Part shown: one piece after another, positions 22,314 through 33,385 of the stretch
How the letters are laid out: each line of letters begins with the position of its first letter
How positions within the stretch are numbered: position 1 is the first letter of the stretch
Translations under genes and position numbers: made by a program
The notes under the pieces: model-generated
Databases searched by the model: none
Told to the model about the DNA's origin: nothing
Seen by the model: the letters and a program-made list of their open reading frames with translations, nothing else
Source of the DNA: Lingula anatina
Taxonomy: Eukaryota > Brachiopoda > Lingulata > Lingulida > Lingulidae
Reading direction: 5' to 3'
Assembly (NCBI RefSeq): GCF_001039355.2
Contig: NW_019776005.1
Span: 44,597 to 100,399 of the forward strand
DNA: 55,803 nt

Positions 22314-25300
22314 TTTTGACAATGGTAACATGAAAGCGATGAGCCTGTTGCTGGCCGCCGTTATTGTGGTGGTGGTTTCGTGCATGGACGTGGCGTCGTC
22401 TGCTCAGAAGGACATCCCCAAGACCGCCATAGATGTAAGAATATCAGGAACAGATTCAGAAATGTTTTACGAGTCTTTGAAATTATCTTTAACGATTCAT
22501 TTACCATTTTGAATGACCGTCTTCCAAAGGAAAAAATTAGATGCCCGTCAATGTTAAGTTAAAAATTCTGACCGTCTTCCGGAAGACTGTATAGAATACC
22601 AATATGTGACAAATGATTCTGAAAGTAACCGACGAATTAAAATATTAACATGTCAGCATGTCAGGCTATTTTAGTTGAATTAGAAATGTAAGTAACTTTG
22701 GCAGTTTTTTTCTCCTACGGGTTATCGCAAGTGATCTTTGAATTGTCTCATAAATTTCACGTGACCTTCACCTGACCTTACATGACTGGTTCCACATGAC
22801 CTTGACCTAATTTGCATCTTTCAGGTGATGCTATCTGTTCTGTACGCGGCGTCGGCTGTGTGGATATTCGTTACTTTGGTGTTGGGTTGGACAATGAAAC
22901 TGACTACGAGTTTAAAATACAAGTCTAGAAAAAATAACAAGATGAATTTTCAGAAAATCGGCGCCATGGGTAAATTACAATTTTTCTTATATTCTTCATT
23001 TTTTGGGGAGAATACATGCAAATGTACCCCGTCATTCTTTTCCCGATATGCCGAAAATGTGTGTTAGTCTATTTTGTTTGCACTAGAAATCCAGGAATAA
23101 TTGTGAAATGAATACATCTAATATTTATTTGTTAAATTTCCAGTCACGAAAATTTTAATATTGAGCGCAATGTTCTAGATTTATGAACATGTGTTAGAAT
23201 GGAGGGTGAAATAAAATGTCTACCGCTTCTGTTAAAAGAGTGTCAAAAGTGGATTTTAAAAAAGTGTTAACGAACATTTGTTTGCAGTATTTGGTATGGG
23301 CGCGATGGTATACAGTTCTCTGGGGATAGCGGAGTTCGTTTCCCTGGCACCCGAGTGCCGCTATCTGGAATCCATTTTTGGACCGCTCCTCTCCATTGCT
23401 TTTACGTCACTTCAGGTTTACTTTCTGTTGGTCTATGCCAAGGTAAGTACAATATCTATTTCAATATAAGAGAGAAATCTTTACTTTTGGGAATATATAT
23501 CACAATTGTACAGTTTACCATATATTTTACATTATATATTCTAATGAACTAATAGGTCCTACCTTTTTATTGGAATCATCATTAATTTTGTATTTTGAAT
23601 GTACCTTCCAAATACATTGATGTTATTATTATTATTATTATTATACGCAAAAGTAAGTAGCAATAGTATAATCTGAACATTTGTGTGTGTATTTTAGTTT
23701 GTGTGTGGGGGGAGAGAGAAAGAGAGAGAGATTCCTTTTCATTTATTTTGCTAAGATCCAAGTATGGATTAAATACGATGCATAAATAGATTTAATCACT
23801 GCCCACATACCGCTGTCTCTCTCTGGTCATGTTTAATTCTGACATTATCACCAATTCGTTTACTTAGATTTAAGTAATTGATTTTTCAGGTTACAATTAA
23901 CATGGGCAAGGTTGTTCCAATATTATCCCGGTTCGGGCTGATGGTAATAATGGGGACCAATATATCTGTGTGGATTCACACCACAATATCAGAGGCCCGA
24001 CACTCGTCTGAGGAAGCCCATCATTCAGATTCCAGTCACAGTGTCAAAAACGACACGAATTACACATGTAAGTTAAGACATTGTTGTACTGACCTGTGAG
24101 GAAAAAAGAAAAATGAAAAGTATGACAATTTGCAAGATGAATACCAGTAGTCTTATTATACTAAGAAAAACATTGTGCACAATTTCGTTTATGTAATGGA
24201 AGAATTAAGCAAAACTTTACTGTTATTTAATAATAATAATAAGAAGAAGAAGAATTACTTTAATATTTTTATAATATTTTTATGAAGTATAATTGAACAA
24301 AATTAAATTGAGATTAATTTAAGTGTTTAATCGTGCAGTATTGACATCCATATTTGATAATTTTGAATTTTTCATTGTAAAAATCTCGTCAAAAAAAAGA
24401 CAAGTAATTCTTCAACACGAATTTAAAGGATGTTTGGTACATTGAAGAAATATAAAATGGATATGTGAAATCAAAAATAAAGCACCTTTTATTTAGGTAA
24501 TACGGTCTTGATTTTGTTTCCAGACGCTTGCGCTGGTGGGATAACTCTGCAACGTCAACTCTCATCTTACCTATACCCGTGTGTCATTGAATACAGCCTG
24601 ATCACTTCCACAAACATATACCTAATCTGGAGCAAAATATGTCAGCCCACTCACGCTGCGCCTCCAAAGACTGAACTATCAGAGGACAACCTTCACGCCA
24701 AATGTAACGGCTACGTAGACCCTAAGTCGGTGAGAAAGTCTTCCAGCATCGCCCGGATGGAGCATCTTGGACACGGGCCTCATCACGTTCATTTTGACCA
24801 CCCTCACGGTCATCACGGTTCTCATGGCCACGTCAATCGTGCCTTCTCCGCGGTTCTAGCGGACATTATCGAGGAATCGGGCTCGGAAGGTGAGTCGTCT
24901 GCTCACTCCGAACCCGCCACGCCCAAGCAAAAAACTGCGGAGGAGTCGGAGTGCAACTGTTTCAATTCGTTCAAGGAAGGGGTAAGCGGCCACCAAGACA
25001 GCTGCCCCGTGAAGGAGAAGGACCAGAAGATCGAGTTCAGCTCCAAGGCAGACGAAGTGAAATTCTACTTCGGGGAAGCCAGTGATACCGCGTCGGACCA
25101 TCACGAGCACGTGGAGCTCCACGATCAAGCGTCGCATAGCAACAAGGACATGATGTCCGTGAGTCAGGTGACGCGTCACGTGGCCGACTGGCATCGCCAT
25201 AACAACGACCATAGCCAGCACACGTTTCTGGAAGCCAGCGATCTTGTTCATACAGGTAGATCAACGCTGACCAACGTAGCGTCCAGCGTTTCTATAGCAA

Positions 25301-26127
25301 CATCAGCTTACGAGGCTCCCCACATGCCCGACGTGAAGGAGGCGGAATACTACAACAACCACTGCGGACTTTACATCGGTCTTACGATTGCACTGGCGAC
25401 TCTGGTCACTATCATAGTGTTCTTGAATCTCTTGTACGCCGACAGCAGCGACATCCTTGGCAGAGTAGAGTACGCAAATGCACACTTGTTCATTGCCAAA
25501 ATATCTCTTAACATACTTAACATTTTCGCGCTATTCATTACGCATTTCAGCATCAACAGCCTGATGAAGAAAGACCCCAATTTGCGTGGATTAAGACTGG
25601 GGAAAGAAGGGAGGAGGCATTCAGACGAGAAACATCAGCAGCATCAGCTGGCCCTTGATAAAGCTCTTCTCGGGATTTCATTTATTGGTCTGATGGGCTA
25701 CTGCACATTGACCATCATAGCTGGATTAGGGGTGACCGATCCTGAGGTGGACGCTGGACTGACCACCGCCGACGCTGCTATTGTTATGATAGAGGCGGTG
25801 CTTCAAACGGTTTTCCTTGTGACGTCGTTCTTGCCGCGGCGGGCGACGACGCCGGAACAGCGCGAGAAGCGTCCCGGCAGGCAAGGACTGTTTTTCCTTC
25901 TTTGCTGCAACTTTTGCCTCTGGGGTTTGAATTCCTTTGGGCTGCGAAATGAAATAGCCAATAGTATTCAGATTTCCTTTTACACGGTGAACGCATGGGT
26001 GATTTTGTCTCACGTCACACTGCCGCTGATGATATTGTATAGGTTTCATTCCATCGTGGTTATTTCTGACGTCATTACGCATGCGTACACTCCTAAATAC
26101 ATTGGACTGGACACACATAAGATATAA
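22314..26127 (+). CDS. Otopetrin-family proton channel (five exons)
   Basis: A proton-selective channel of the otopetrin family, which in animals serves acid sensing and pH regulation, including in biomineralising cells. Exons: 22314-22434, 22825-22969, 23288-23442, 23890-24067 and 24524-26127, all GT-AG with matching phases. From the ATG at 22330 the product is 728 residues. Family motifs in order: FGMGAMVYSSLGIAE and AFTSLQVYFLLVYAK (exon 3), RFGLMVIMGTNISVWI (exon 4), LYPCVIEYSLI (exon 5), then RPGRQGLFFLLCCNFCLWGL and AWVILSHVTLPLMILYRFHS. The Glu of IEYS and His of ILSH, conserved in the family, are present; the His I would expect after GLM is Val. Twelve hydrophobic segments fit a 6+6 topology. 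A linker of about 240 residues (234-475) is His-rich. The first exon is open through its acceptor, so an upstream coding exon (perhaps 8853-9040) is likely and the ATG at 22330 may be internal. Confidence 0.96.
22445..22600 (-). mobile_element. MITE family D inside an otopetrin intron
   Basis: A diverged copy of the 19239-19405 element in the same orientation, with AGATTCAGAAAT at one end and GACCGTCTTCCGGAAGAC near the other. It starts only about 10 bp after the exon's donor (22435), so it forms the beginning of the intron. Confidence 0.65.
22762..22808. promoter_or_regulatory. Cluster of nuclear-receptor half sites
   Basis: Four perfect TGACCT words (22762, 22773, 22797, 22803) and one TGACTG lie within 47 bp, ending 16 bp before the exon at 22825. 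The last two form TGACCTTGACCT, whose complement contains TCAAGGTCA, the ERR/SF-1/FTZ-F1 type extended half site. Binding is inferred, not shown. Confidence 0.4.
23626..23643. repeat. (ATT)n microsatellite in otopetrin intron
   Basis: Six ATT units. A short GGGGGGAGAGAGA tract follows at 23706-23730. Confidence 0.9.
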
Positions 26128-28583
26128 ACTGCAACTCGAGTCTATAAAGTAGGCGTATTGATGACACAGATGTGATTCAAAATGATACCAGTGATTGATT
26201 CTGAGTTGATTTTTTATAATCAACAAAACAATCAAATTGAACAGTATGTTCAAAGTAGCATAATTTTAGCAAGGTGGTACTGAATTCAAATCAAGTTTGT
26301 GTTCGAGAGGAAAAGCGCCACGTTCTGGCAAACCTCATCTACGCTTTACTTAATGTCCCTAGGGGTAAACGTGGCTACATAATTATCATGAAATGATCTA
26401 TTTTTGTATACATGCTCCACAGATGCCAATATAAGATATGACGTCACTGACGTCACATAGCGTCAGGAAGAAAGATATTCACAATTAACGTAAGCAAACT
26501 ACATCTATCAACTATTCACATTAGACGAGTTATGACTTCAACACATCTGTCAGACACTTGCCAAGGTATGATGTGACGTCATTTAAATATATGACGTCAG
26601 CAAGATAAATATTTGCAGCTGACACTGAATTATCTCTTAAACACAACTGTCAGACAATTGAGAGCAATACCTGGGTAAAAACAAAAAATGACTGGTGAAA
26701 AAAATGTCGAGCAAGCGCACTGTAAATATTGTCATGACATGTTAGTATGATTTCGGCCTGTAGCCAACAATTTCAAACGGGGGTTCTTTTTTTCTTGAAA
26801 AGTGAACCTTTTTACCTCCTTTAGCTGACCCTACTTGCGAAAAATAGAACCTGGGGCAAACCTCGAATCAGAGCGGACTATTTTCCGACAAAAGGGGTTG
26901 TTATCTCCACCACTACCCCTCCCCCCCATGAACCCCTTGTCTACAGGCCTGTTTAAAATATCCCAGGAATACATATATGTCTTTGCTTCATATAGTTTGC
27001 CTGATATATATTACAAGCTTTAAGAAATTTTTTGTCACGCACGATCACAAACAATAGCACATGTAACCTACTGAAAAAATAATTGTAGCATCTTTGCGGG
27101 AAAAGACGATATTTTGAAAGTCACAGTCCCATGATTTAAAGGGAAGGGACGCAATGGGTGAAATAGCAGGACTGCGCTGTTCATAAGCACTTACAAGTAG
27201 GACATATTATCGGACCAGACTATTTAACTTTCATTATTTTTATTTTTTCTCTGTAATCTTAAGAGACAGATAATATCATTTTGACGAAAAAAAGAAACTT
27301 AGATGATTATTGTTATGCCCTTTTCATATCAACCAGAATACGATAGCGGTGCAGTCTGTATCGACACATTTTGAGAGATTGAACATTTTGGAAATTAGCC
27401 TGGCTAATGCGTAGGCAGTAGTCTAAACGCCCCCCCCCCCCCTCCTTGTAGAGATCTTCTAAAATAGTGAATGGTACTACACTTTTCGCAGCGTGCATGC
27501 CAGGACCTTCCAAAGCGTACCGATACGGACAGTGTCGCTATGGTTAACCGCCTGTGTGAAAAGAGCTGTAGATTCAACTTTGAAAATTTTACAAAATGAG
27601 CTACAATGACGGAGAGATTTACTATATTCATGTACTTCATCAAACTTAAAAGTTTTTTTTTTTATTTTTGGAATATTTAAACTTTATTCAGTCATTAAGT
27701 AGTTTTATTTGTTCATTTAATTTTTATTAATTTAATGTACATATAGTCTAACGCTGTGCGTACGTCTGTAACTAGGAGAAAAAACTAACACTGTTTAGTT
27801 TTTTATATTTTGTTAACTATCTAATAGTATGAAAATGTTGTTATACAAGTTAACTTTATATAGTTATAAAACTGATGCTAGGGTTCCCCGTTTGTTATTT
27901 GTTGGGGTGCATAAGTAGAGACAATGAATAAACTACGGTAGTGAATCGATCTTTTCAATCGGAAAAAATGTGAATTTTACAGATACTGTATTTTTGAGTC
28001 ATAAATTCTTAGAATTACAACTGTGACTGATGGGAACAAAATTGAAAAGCTGACTACGCAATAGTTCTATTCTGTATAGTAAAAACAAAAAAAATGCTTT
28101 CCGAAATATAATATTTATTGATTTAAATATTGTGTATCTCAAAGATTGATAATTTTTCCGTATTGAAAAAGATCATTTCATCACCGTATTTTGTAATGTT
28201 GTATAATAGGAAGGACGTTCACTCTTTTGATACAACGCATCACTGTAACTATGCACACTTTATAGTATGTGTATAACTTACAAGACATTATGTTCATGAT
28301 GATAATATATATGCTCTCTGTATATTCACTTAATGTATGACATCATGAAGAGCTGCTCCAGTTTTTATGCTCTAAACTGTTCTTGATATACGGGAGTGCG
28401 TGACGTCACTTCCATAAACAATTATCATGACGTCACCAAATTTCACATATATCCCTTCGCATTCTTCCAGGTATTTAACAATGTATTTTGTTCCATTTTA
28501 AGGGCAATTCATACATATTTTAGAGACATATAATAACGGTGCCATGGAACACGTAACAAAATATGATATATGTGCTAAATAAA
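26128..28583 (+). other. Otopetrin 3' flank / possible long 3' UTR
   Basis: No coding sequence. A polyadenylation-type AATAAA lies at 28578-28583. Nearer usable signals are not obvious, so the 3' UTR could be up to 2.4 kb, although the MITE at 26754-26951 lies within it. CRE palindromes are frequent here. Confidence 0.4.
26754..26951. mobile_element. MITE family B, well-preserved copy
   Basis: Left end CGGCCTGTAGCCAACAATTT; right end CCTTGTCTACAGGCCTG is its inverse. The interior shows GAGCGGACTATTTTCCGACA. Related copies: 9585-9752, 21740-21911 and 37713-38124. Confidence 0.75.
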
Positions 28584-31500
28584 GTTATATTTTACATTTA
28601 TCGGCTTGAAGAGTTGTGTTCCTTCTCCGCTACCACAATAAGAACCATTCGTACACGTATACAGCATGCCGTGCTTATCGTATTAGCTGGACAACATAAA
28701 CGTATTAACGTAACCCAGTCACTATAATGGAAAACGGATAAAAAGATATAAAACATTAAAAGTGTTATTGGATTAAAGGGGATCAATACGCTTGAAAGGC
28801 TTACATTTACCGGCCATACAGTTCTTTAAGGTGAATTATTTATCCTAATATCATTGCAACAAAAATGCAGGCTTTCAGGATGCACATTCCATTTTTTTTT
28901 TTTTTTTTTGCTGGTTTATCCACCACCCCTATATGCTTCTGCACATAGGATGGTTAAGCGTTACATATCAAATTTTGCTTTGTGAACTGCTGTGAGGTAG
29001 TGATCAGTTTCCAACGTAGCTCTGTCGGTAAGACATTAGCATGACAAAAGGCATGGTTGACTAGGGTGCGATCTTCAATTCGGTGCCAGTGCTTGGTTTT
29101 TATATTGTTATATTTAGGAGATTTGTGCCCCTTATTACGATGCTTCGTTTCACAAAATTAATATTTCACCCCTTTACTGGTGACGTCAGAATTTAGCCCT
29201 TCAAACTGTTTCCTGGCACCGGATTGTAGTACTTATTGTTGAGATTTAAAAGGCGTTAAAACGATGTTGACAGCTGTGCAGCTTCGGATGAAGCAGATCT
29301 GTTTGAATCGATAGTACAGTTTTCACCCCCAAAACGAAGCTGTCACATCATCCACTCAGATAAACAAATTCATCCTGACGTATTTTTGATGCGATAGCAT
29401 TATCTCGTAACATAACAATGTTTTTTTTTCACTTAAACGGATAAGCAAAAACCGAATGTTTTGATCTCCGTTAAACGAGCCAATAACTTAAATCAGCCAC
29501 TTTTTCGTTCAAGCAAGTCTGCATTGACTTCAGAGGCTGTGACGTCACTCGTAAAAGAGACTTTAACAGACTGCGGCATCTTCAGTAATGTTAACACATT
29601 AGGTGAACTTTTGTCTACGTTTGAAACGATGAACGACCTTTTTTACATAGAAGTGCTATGAATAAAAGCACGAAGTCCTCCGCCGGGAAATCTTGTCCTG
29701 AAGAAGACATTTGTCCAGTAATCAGACAGGCTGAGACGCCATGAGAGCCACGAGTAACACGTCGCTTACCAGTATTGGTTGTGTGGGTGTAACATCTTCA
29801 TGTTTTTACAGCACAACACAGATTAGATGATTCTTTGGAGAGAGGTCTCCTTGTAACCAGAAACCATGGGGAATTGTAAACACTAACGTATCGATTCCTA
29901 TGAAAGGCATTGTGAAAACAGATATCAGTCAGTCACTCGACCACGGAAATGTTTTGTCAGCATTACTCTAATTGTTACAAAATAAATCGGTTTGTGCTCT
30001 TCACATCCAGGGTCCATGTATATTGGTGACGAAATTGACGGACCGTGACACAGAACGGTTTTTATGTAGCATTATTCTCTCGTGTTGATCCCAGAGATCA
30101 GTAGAGTCATGAACGCAGTGTACGTTTTTTGGTGTATTTTATTTATTACGGATTGGTAAATACCCGTGATAACAGGTATTTGGACACTCTTTATGAGTGA
30201 CCTTCAGATGGTGTCAACTCTTAACGTGACACGAATTTGTATTTCGCGGTCTTGGCGAACTGGGCTGCTCACGGAAATCAACGACAAAAGAAGAGGTACT
30301 CACGGAAATCATCGACAAAAGGCGAACGCACTTTGAGAAGCCGTTTATAGCCATGACGACACAAGACAGTTCAAACTTTCATTAACATTCATTTAAGCCT
30401 TGCCATTTTGTAAAATTAATGACTTACTCGTGCATAACGACACATCGGTACAAGTGGCACAAGACTACGGAAATTACAGCAAACTCATGACTGCAGGCCT
30501 GTTAGGTAATTGAAAAATCGCCCTTACACAACTTGGTGTGTTGAAAATTGTGTACAGTACTTTGACATTTTGCACCATGGTAGATTGGAGTCTACAGGTT
30601 TCCGCAAGAAAGATGTTCCTTTGATGCGATCCAGTTAGAGGAAATGAAAGCACGAGACAGAAAGTAATAAGACGGGAGCGAAAAATTGTTGGTTTAAGAC
30701 ACTGGAAAAGAGCCAATTGATGGTATACATAGAAGACGTGGACAAAGAGAGTTTCAAACAGCCAAAAAAAGAACAAAACAAATAAAAACAACAGAGAATG
30801 GGATGTAAAAATTGTTCTTTTCAAAGGCAATTTCGGAACTGAAACATCCAATTGGTTTGGACACTTAAAGTGGGTCCCCAGGGCTGCACGGAGACGTCGT
30901 ACCTGATCAAATCTGACCAACAAGTAGTTTTTAAACCCTGCGACAACATTCTACGCTGCAATGACGACCGAACAAGGAAGGCAAAACGGAATATTCAGTT
31001 GAATTATATTACAAGATCTGTCATAATTGACATATACTCCGTTAACGAGTTTTACGATTAATACCAATCTTATTATAGGAAGACAAAGTTTGATGGCTAC
31101 AGATGACACAGACGAAAACCAACATCTTTAATTAATGAATCTTGAAAAAACGTTCAGCGTCCTTGGTGCAGGACAAGATAGTGCAGAAGCAAAGTTGTTG
31201 TCGATTTATATAAAAAAATCTACAAGATCTTAAGCATTCACCAGATGTGTTCGTAGTGTCTGTTAAAAAGTGTCTGTTAAAGTAAAGTTTTAGTTTACAC
31301 ACTGTAAGAAACGACCTATTGTAACAGTTTCACTGTTTATTTGGGTTAATTTGCCTCAAATGTACTGGTGAAAATTGACGCCGAATATCAATCAAGGTGG
31401 ATGAATGAAATCATTATATCTTTTCGGATTATTCAGATTGTAGTTAATATTGATGCTTTATGCAGCACACCCAAGCACTTGATTTCACATACTAATACAG

Positions 31501-31733
31501 CTGAAATACATGTCATTTAGGCAGGGAGACTTTCCATTCATATTGGAAAAATTACTCAAATATTTAAAACCCGCTTCAGGAGATTCTATAATACGTAATC
31601 GAACAAAACATTTCGCCACTACCGAGTTGAACCATTATTTTAACATACATTGTACGTGGTGCTAACGAAAATTGCATCTTATTGACTTCTGAGGGGCGTC
31701 ACAAAATTTTCTACATATCTTTCTTCGCTTCAG
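28584..31733. other. Intergenic / GPCR 5' flank
   Basis: No exon is recognised. It contains a T19 run near 28890, the tRNA-like segment at 28990-29100, two CREs, and a short direct repeat at about 30269-30320 (CTCACGGAAATCAACGACAA type, twice). A 149-codon minus-strand ORF (30474-30923) has no domain I can recognise and no codon bias. Confidence 0.5.
28990..29100 (+). repeat. tRNA-like head of a SINE (degenerate)
   Basis: TAGCTCTGTCGG at 29017-29028 fits an RNA polymerase III A box, and GGTGCGATCTTC at 29065-29076 fits a degenerate B box; the 36-bp gap is normal for tRNA genes. No intact cloverleaf or CCA-proximal stem could be drawn, so this is a SINE head or relic rather than a tRNA gene. 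Confidence 0.4.
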
Positions 31734-31764
31734 TAAAACTGAAAACGAATCCCGGGTGGAAAAA

Positions 31765-31855
31765 ATGACGAACGGAACAGAGTACGGCTGCTGGAGAATG
31801 CTCGAGGAATGTTGGTGTCGGGTTATATATGGTATATGTGCCCTTCAGCTCTCGG
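31765..31855 (+). CDS. Likely true GPCR N-terminus in a shifted frame
   Basis: An ATG with A at -3 (31765) opens a frame that reads MTNGTEYGCWRMLEECW and then CRVIYGICAL. This has an N-glycosylation site (NGT), Cys residues and the start of a hydrophobic helix, exactly what a class A receptor shows before LGNGL. The frame must change near 31850 to join the main ORF, which implies a one-base deletion, or a two-base insertion, in the assembly or the allele. Confidence 0.55.
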
Positions 31856-32894
31856 AAATGGCCTCACAATGGTTGTCATTGCGGCAAGTTCCCGTTTGAG
31901 AAGGCGCTCGACTTTTATTATCTTGACCTTCCTGGCCGCGGCGGATTTCGCGGTTATGCTGCTCTTCGCAATGTATTGTGGTCTAGATGATCTCATTTCA
32001 CAAAATCGCAATCTGGAGTGTATCATCCACAATGGAATGGCATGGGGGAATAACACCAGTGCTTGTTTATCGTATATCTTCATCATCATGGTCGCCTTGG
32101 AAAGATTTATTGTAGTGTATTTCCCGTTTTGGGGTCGCAGGTGTCTGACAGGCGGGAAAACGACAGTCGCGTGTGTCGTCATCTGCGTCGTCATTATGTC
32201 CGCTAACTCGTATCTTTGGTGGTACACAAAACCTAGACCGGAACCGGAAGGTCGGCCATGCTACCCTGACGTCACAATGGGACACGTGTACTATTACTCG
32301 TATATCGTCAATACTAGCGCCACCTGGTTAGCCTTACTGGTTCTGTGCTTGGCTATTATCGTTCGTCTGCGCCAAGTCGCTCGAAGGCGGGTATCCCTGG
32401 TTGGAAACAGGGGCGCTTACAATGATCAAAATTACGCCAAAACCCACGTGCTGTTGCTTGCCAACGCTTTCGCTTTCATACTCCTGATAGGACCCCTCCT
32501 ATGCGTAGACTTGGCCGACGAGTTCTCCGCAGAGATCCCCTTTTACATCCGAGCGTGGCTTTTCCTACTGAGCAAAACGAACCACTGCGTGAATTTCCTT
32601 CTCTATGTTCTCACCAGCTGGGAGTTTCGCCGGGAGTGCTGGGAAACGTTCAGGCGTCTTACCTGTTGCCTTAGGCCAGTGAGAGAACCGCATGCTACGG
32701 CCATGTCGCCCCTCCCTGCCCTCGACAGTCCTGTCGGCAATCAACAAGCGTTTCTTTTTCCTCCTGCGAACCAGCCCAATGCCAACGACCTCCAGAAGAA
32801 AGGCATGTGCAGAAGTGGCGCTCCTCCATCTTGTATGGACCATCTGTTGCCTCAACGTGCTCCTCTCGCCATATTGGACGAGTCGGAACTTTAA
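31809..32894 (+). CDS. Class A (rhodopsin-like) GPCR, orphan neuropeptide-receptor type
   Basis: A seven-helix receptor of the plasma membrane, probably coupling to G proteins; the ligand is unknown. Landmarks in order: LGNGL of helix 1 (residue 15), LAAAD of helix 2 (Asp46), a helix-3 Cys (C71) with the ERF version of the DRY motif at residues 98-100, the ECL2 Cys in GRPCYPDV, and the helix-7 NFLLY version of NPxxY. EFRREC and a Cys pair in LTCCLRP follow (helix 8, possible palmitoylation). The ERF and VNFLLY forms recall invertebrate FMRFamide-like receptors, but this is only resemblance. The coding part is a single exon, with an acceptor (CTTCGCTTCAG) just upstream at 31733. The ATG at 31809 leaves helix 1 short and without an extracellular N-terminus; a more convincing start lies in another frame at 31765. 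Confidence 0.9.
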   Translation: MLVSGYIWYMCPSALGNGLTMVVIAASSRLRRRSTFIILTFLAAADFAVMLLFAMYCGLDDLISQNRNLECIIHNGMAWGNNTSACLSYIFIIMVALERFIVVYFPFWGRRCLTGGKTTVACVVICVVIMSANSYLWWYTKPRPEPEGRPCYPDVTMGHVYYYSYIVNTSATWLALLVLCLAIIVRLRQVARRRVSLVGNRGAYNDQNYAKTHVLLLANAFAFILLIGPLLCVDLADEFSAEIPFYIRAWLFLLSKTNHCVNFLLYVLTSWEFRRECWETFRRLTCCLRPVREPHATAMSPLPALDSPVGNQQAFLFPPANQPNANDLQKKGMCRSGAPPSCMDHLLPQRAPLAILDESEL

Positions 32895-33046
32895 ACAATC
32901 CTTGCTTTCTGTGCTTTCTGGAGCCACAGATCCCAAAATTATTCTGTACATCGTGTAATTTATCGAATCGTATCTCGTGGAAACAACTGTCGCCATTGTT
33001 TTCTTAACGCAACACGCTGCGAACTTAAGAGTGCAGAGGGATTAGA

Positions 33047-33385
33047 TTTGATATTTAGCAAAACGATTGTTTAGATTCACTATTCAACACAAAATTTTTG
33101 CTATTTCGCCAAACGATGCATTATATTTGCTATTAAGCAAAAACAATAGATTTACATTTGTTATTTTGCAGAAACGATAGATTATAGGCCTATCAGCTGT
33201 TTAGAAAAAACGATGGATTAGATTTTCTACTCAGCTTAAACAATGGAATATTTTCGCAAAAAGACACGATGGAATATATTTGCTATTCAGCAAAAACGAT
33301 GGGTTATATTTGCCATTCAGCAAAACCATGGATTCTATTTGCTTTTTAACAAAACGATCGATCAAAATTTTCAGTAAAACGAATC
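33047..33385 (+). repeat. Degenerate minisatellite, about 33-46 bp units
   Basis: About nine imperfect units around TTTGCTATTCAGCAAAA followed by ACGATGGATTATA, just downstream of the GPCR stop. The last third is repeated in the second copy of the 1.8 kb duplication (35060-35205). Confidence 0.7.

Larger units (their letters stand above)
26439..29547. promoter_or_regulatory. Cluster of eight TGACGTCA (CRE) palindromes
   Basis: Full CRE/ATF palindromes at 26439, 26448, 26574, 26592, 28401, 28428, 29181 and 29540. Four lie within 161 bp (26439-26599). An 8-mer is expected about once per 65 kb by chance at even base composition. CREB/ATF/bZIP proteins bind this word in animals. Whether the sites control the otopetrin, the GPCR downstream, or neither, is unknown. 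Confidence 0.5.

Noticed and set aside
24856-25580. Minus-strand ORFs opposite the otopetrin
   Set aside because: Shadows of the GC-rich otopetrin exon; the sense strand has clear family motifs.
25726-26253. 175-codon minus-strand ORF
   Set aside because: Antisense of the otopetrin C-terminal half plus 3' flank; the product is basic and without domains.
29017-29076. Possible tRNA gene
   Set aside because: A- and B-box words are present but no cloverleaf can be formed; kept only as a tRNA-like SINE head.
30474-30923. 149-codon minus-strand ORF with a hydrophobic stretch
   Set aside because: No recognisable domain, no codon bias and no splice context; Phe/Leu-rich because of AT-rich DNA.
31823-32996. 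Minus-strand ORFs opposite the GPCR
   Set aside because: Shadows of the receptor exon.
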